From contig CP016211.1 of NCBI GenBank assembly GCA_001931535.1, positions 9,285,703-9,349,702 on the forward strand: a DNA stretch of 64,000 bases, in the 5' to 3' direction. Origin of the DNA: Minicystis rosea (GTDB lineage Bacteria; Myxococcota_A; Polyangia; Polyangiales; Polyangiaceae). This document shows, piece by piece, positions 62,214 through 64,000 of this stretch; position 1 is the stretch's first letter; every line of letters starts with the position of its first letter. A program made the position numbers and the translations under genes. The notes under the pieces are model-generated. The model did not search any database. It worked only from the letters and a program-made list of their open reading frames with translations, and had not been told where the DNA came from.

Positions 62214-62609
62214 ATGAATTCGAAGATGCTCGCCGCGCTCGCCGCGCTCGCCCTGACGACCTCTATCGTGAACGTCGGCTGCATGTCGGAGTCCACCGAC
62301 GCCGACGAGATCACGGATGGGCAAGAAGAGCTGGTGAGCGTGACGGACAACCAGGAGCCCGAGAAGACCGGCGAGGCCGATCAAGGCTTCTGGGGCCATT
62401 GGGGCCATTGGGGCGGCTGGGGCTGGGGCCGCTGGGGCGGCTTCGGCGGCTGGGGCTGGGGCGGCTGGGGCGGCTTCGGCGGCTGGGGCGGCTGCGGCTG
62501 CGGCTGGGGCGGCTTCGGCTTCGGCGGCTGCGGCTTCGGCGGCTGGGGCGGCTTCGGCGGCTGCGGCTGCGGCTTCGGCGGCTGGGGCGGCTTCGGCGGC
62601 TGCTGGTGA
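62214..62609 (+). CDS. Gly/Trp/Phe/Cys-rich lipoprotein
   Basis: 131 aa. A signal (MNSKMLAALAALALTTSIV) ends at lipobox VGC (Cys23). An acidic segment of about 35 residues (MSESTDADEITDGQEELVSV ... EPEKTGEADQ) follows. From residue about 58 the sequence is almost only Gly with Trp, Phe, Cys and a few His/Arg: GFWGHWGHWGGWGWGRWGGF and units GGWG, GGFG, GGCGCG to the end. Unlike anything else in the window. A surface or adhesive Gly-rich protein or a precursor peptide are both conceivable; neither is shown. AGGGA upstream supports ATG 62214. Confidence 0.7.
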   Translation: MNSKMLAALAALALTTSIVNVGCMSESTDADEITDGQEELVSVTDNQEPEKTGEADQGFWGHWGHWGGWGWGRWGGFGGWGWGGWGGFGGWGGCGCGWGGFGFGGCGFGGWGGFGGCGCGFGGWGGFGGCW

Positions 62610-62751
62610 TCTCGACTCTCTGTGCTTAGCGCTACGGCAGCGCTTGCGGCTCGTCTGCGATGGACGAGCGGACGAGCTTGGATTTCCGCGAAAATCCACG
62701 ATCTGCGACCGCACGATACCCAAGCGCTGCCGTTCCGTTCGCCCCCGAGTC

Positions 62752-62814
62752 GATCTCCGTACGAGGACACATCACTGCGCACGGCGAACGGATCTCCGTA
62801 CGAGGACACATCAC
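62752..62814. repeat. 24-bp direct repeat pair
   Basis: GATCTCCGTACGAGGACACATCAC occurs at 62752-62775 and again at 62791-62814, exactly identical, 39 bp apart start to start. It is intergenic, between the Gly/Trp-rich lipoprotein gene and a strong terminator. A local duplication or a pair of protein-binding sites are possible. Confidence 0.7.
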
Positions 62815-62912
62815 CGCCCACGCGAGAGACGGCGAGTCTCCGCCCTCGATCCGCGGCAACCCATCGATGCTCCCACCGGCCTGAGCGTACGCTCGAGGCG
62901 GTAAGCCCGCCT

Positions 62913-62939
62913 TGCCTTTGCGCGCTTTGCGCAAAGGCA
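62913..62939 (+). terminator. Strong intrinsic terminator-like hairpin
   Basis: TGCCTTTGCGC pairs perfectly over 11 bp with GCGCAAAGGCA, loop GCTTT, followed by GTTTG on the plus strand. It is about 300 bp after the Gly/Trp-rich lipoprotein stop and is the best rho-independent candidate in the window. Confidence 0.65.
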
Positions 62940-63612
62940 GTTTGATGCACGCGAGCTTGGTGGGAGCGTCGACCTGCTGGCGCTCCGCATTCCGACACCG
63001 CGTGTGGTGTATGAACGAATCGCATCATGGCCGGCAAACACCGCATCTCCGCCGGAGAGGTGGAATCGCGGACGGTGATTCAGCCGATCTCCACACAGCC
63101 GTTTTCGTCACAGCCTGACGAGCATACAGCCGCCCAGATCGTCGGAGACCGCGAGCGCATCAGTCTAGCCGCGCCCGCCCATGATCGCATTGGACTCTAG
63201 ACGTTCTCGTCGCGCCTCGTCGTCGGTGTCGTATGCGCTCGCACCGCGCTGAAACACGACATCGCAAAGCGTGAAGGCCTCGACGCGGAGCCGTGCGCCG
63301 CGCCTCCGACGGTGATGAAACGATCGTCGAACCCCGCTCGCGGGCAGCGATGTCCGTGCGCTTCTTCCGGCACGCGGACGAAGCGTCGTCGTCGAGACAG
63401 CCTAGGACGATGATCGCGTCGTGCGGGGCGGCGACGTCGCGTGTCCGCGGCGGTGATTCGGCACCAGACATCGACATAAAAGATCGAGAGCAACGGAGTC
63501 GAGCAGGCATTGACCAGGAGGGCGGATGTGCTTCCAGCAGGCCGCGAATCGTCGTGAAGCGACCGGCGATGCTCTGCTTGCCGTGCTCGGTATCGAACAC
63601 AAGAGAGGGGCG
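62940..63612. other. Region without a convincing gene
   Basis: Only short frames occur here. One, 63027-63200 plus (57 codons, from MAGKHRISAGEVESRTV), has a plausible composition but no ribosome site. Others on both strands are Arg/Ser-rich. No RNA gene or repeat was recognised. The final bases hold GAGAGGGG, the ribosome site for 63613. Confidence 0.4.
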
Positions 63613-64000
63613 ATGATGGGTAACCGAACACGACACTGGGTGAGCCTCGGGCTCGGCGCAGTGATCCTCGTCCTCGGCACGCACCTCGTCTGGCCGCGCG
63701 CAGCTGGCTCCGTCGCCACGGTGACGTATGCCTGGTTGCAGCGGCGGGGGCCCGAGCGGCTGAACGTCAGCGTCGATCTCTACGCGCCGCCGCACGCGAG
63801 CAAGCGCGCTCCGCTGGTCGTTCTCCTGCAGGGAAACGACCCCTCGCAGCCCGACGAGCGGCTCGCGTTCGCCGCGAACGTCGGCGACGCCCTACAGCGC
63901 AAAGGGGTCTCGACCGCGGCCGTCTCGTTCAACATCCGTGATGGCTACACGCTGCGCGCATGCGCGACGGAAGTCGCTGGGCTCTTGAAGGAGATGACCA
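63613..64000 (+). CDS. Alpha/beta hydrolase-like exported protein, 3' end outside window
   Basis: At least 129 codons from ATG 63613 (or 63616), open to the window edge. The N-terminus MMGNRTRHWVSLGLGAVILV has a basic start and one hydrophobic helix (to about WPRAAG), a signal or anchor. Then comes RLNVSVDLYAPPHASKRAPL with VVLLQGNDPSQPDERL, resembling the beta strand and HGG-type oxyanion loop at the start of esterase/dienelactone-hydrolase-like enzymes. The nucleophile elbow lies beyond the window. GAGAGGGG upstream supports the start. Family is tentative. Confidence 0.55.
   Translation, partial: MMGNRTRHWVSLGLGAVILVLGTHLVWPRAAGSVATVTYAWLQRRGPERLNVSVDLYAPPHASKRAPLVVLLQGNDPSQPDERLAFAANVGDALQRKGVSTAAVSFNIRDGYTLRACATEVAGLLKEMT

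Noticed and set aside
1..64000. tRNA, rRNA, transposase, integrase or prophage genes
   Set aside because: None recognised on either strand when reading for conserved motifs; mobile origin cannot be supported beyond gene relics and the 16652-16823 palindrome.

Overview
The window looks like a chromosomal accessory region of a myxobacterium (Myxococcota, most likely Polyangiales). The DNA is very GC-rich with strong third-position bias, so long open frames appear on the strand opposite most genes. There are many lipoproteins with Gly/Ser-rich linkers. One large secreted protein has a DUF11 domain, MopE-like CNGxDDDCDG motifs and a MYXO-CTERM-like tail (19273-21750). Another protein carries the CGNGxC...CPxDC motif common in this phylum. 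No rRNA, tRNA, CRISPR array, transposase or integrase was seen.

Layout. 0.2-16.4 kb: a PAS hybrid histidine kinase, then divergent regulator/enzyme pairs (XRE-MmyB/SDR; TetR/Tet(X)-like flavoprotein), an isochorismatase-like hydrolase, a serine beta-lactamase-fold lipoprotein, a SEL1-repeat protein and a MOSC-ferredoxin reductase-ferredoxin fusion. 16.4-24.5 kb: a long hairpin element, a haem-motif propeller lipoprotein, the MYXO-CTERM protein and an aromatic-ring hydroxylase. 24.6-31.6 kb: a Gdx/SugE exporter, a DJ-1/PfpI protein, membrane proteins, and a DUF4239-DUF2252 operon whose second gene is frameshifted. 31.9-37.7 kb: AraC/SDR-dienelactone hydrolase and epimerase/XRE-MmyB modules. 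37.7-42.2 kb: an FG-GAP lipoprotein, a small lipoprotein and a probable nuclease effector with a motif known from DUF4157/eCIS-associated proteins. 42.5-49.1 kb: a probable terpenoid biosynthetic locus (ferritin-like diiron protein, squalene/phytoene synthase, geranylgeranyl-reductase-like flavoprotein, GNAT-like protein; opposed by an MFS exporter overlapping a UGT-type glycosyltransferase). 49.4-64 kb: LysR/DoxX and AraC/SDR pairs, DUF488, several lipoproteins, a TPR protein ending in two ClpX-type zinc fingers, a cupin, a Gly/Trp-rich lipoprotein and a truncated alpha/beta hydrolase.

How it works together. The dominant theme is small stress or detoxification modules in which a one-component regulator is divergent from the enzyme it probably controls. 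Several of these have palindromes in the shared promoter. Gene remnants (aldo/keto reductase, transsulfuration enzyme, two SBBP beta-propeller genes) indicate turnover. The most system-like loci are the terpenoid cluster, the nuclease effector and the TPR/ClpX-finger protein. Functions are inferred from motifs read by eye; no database search was run.
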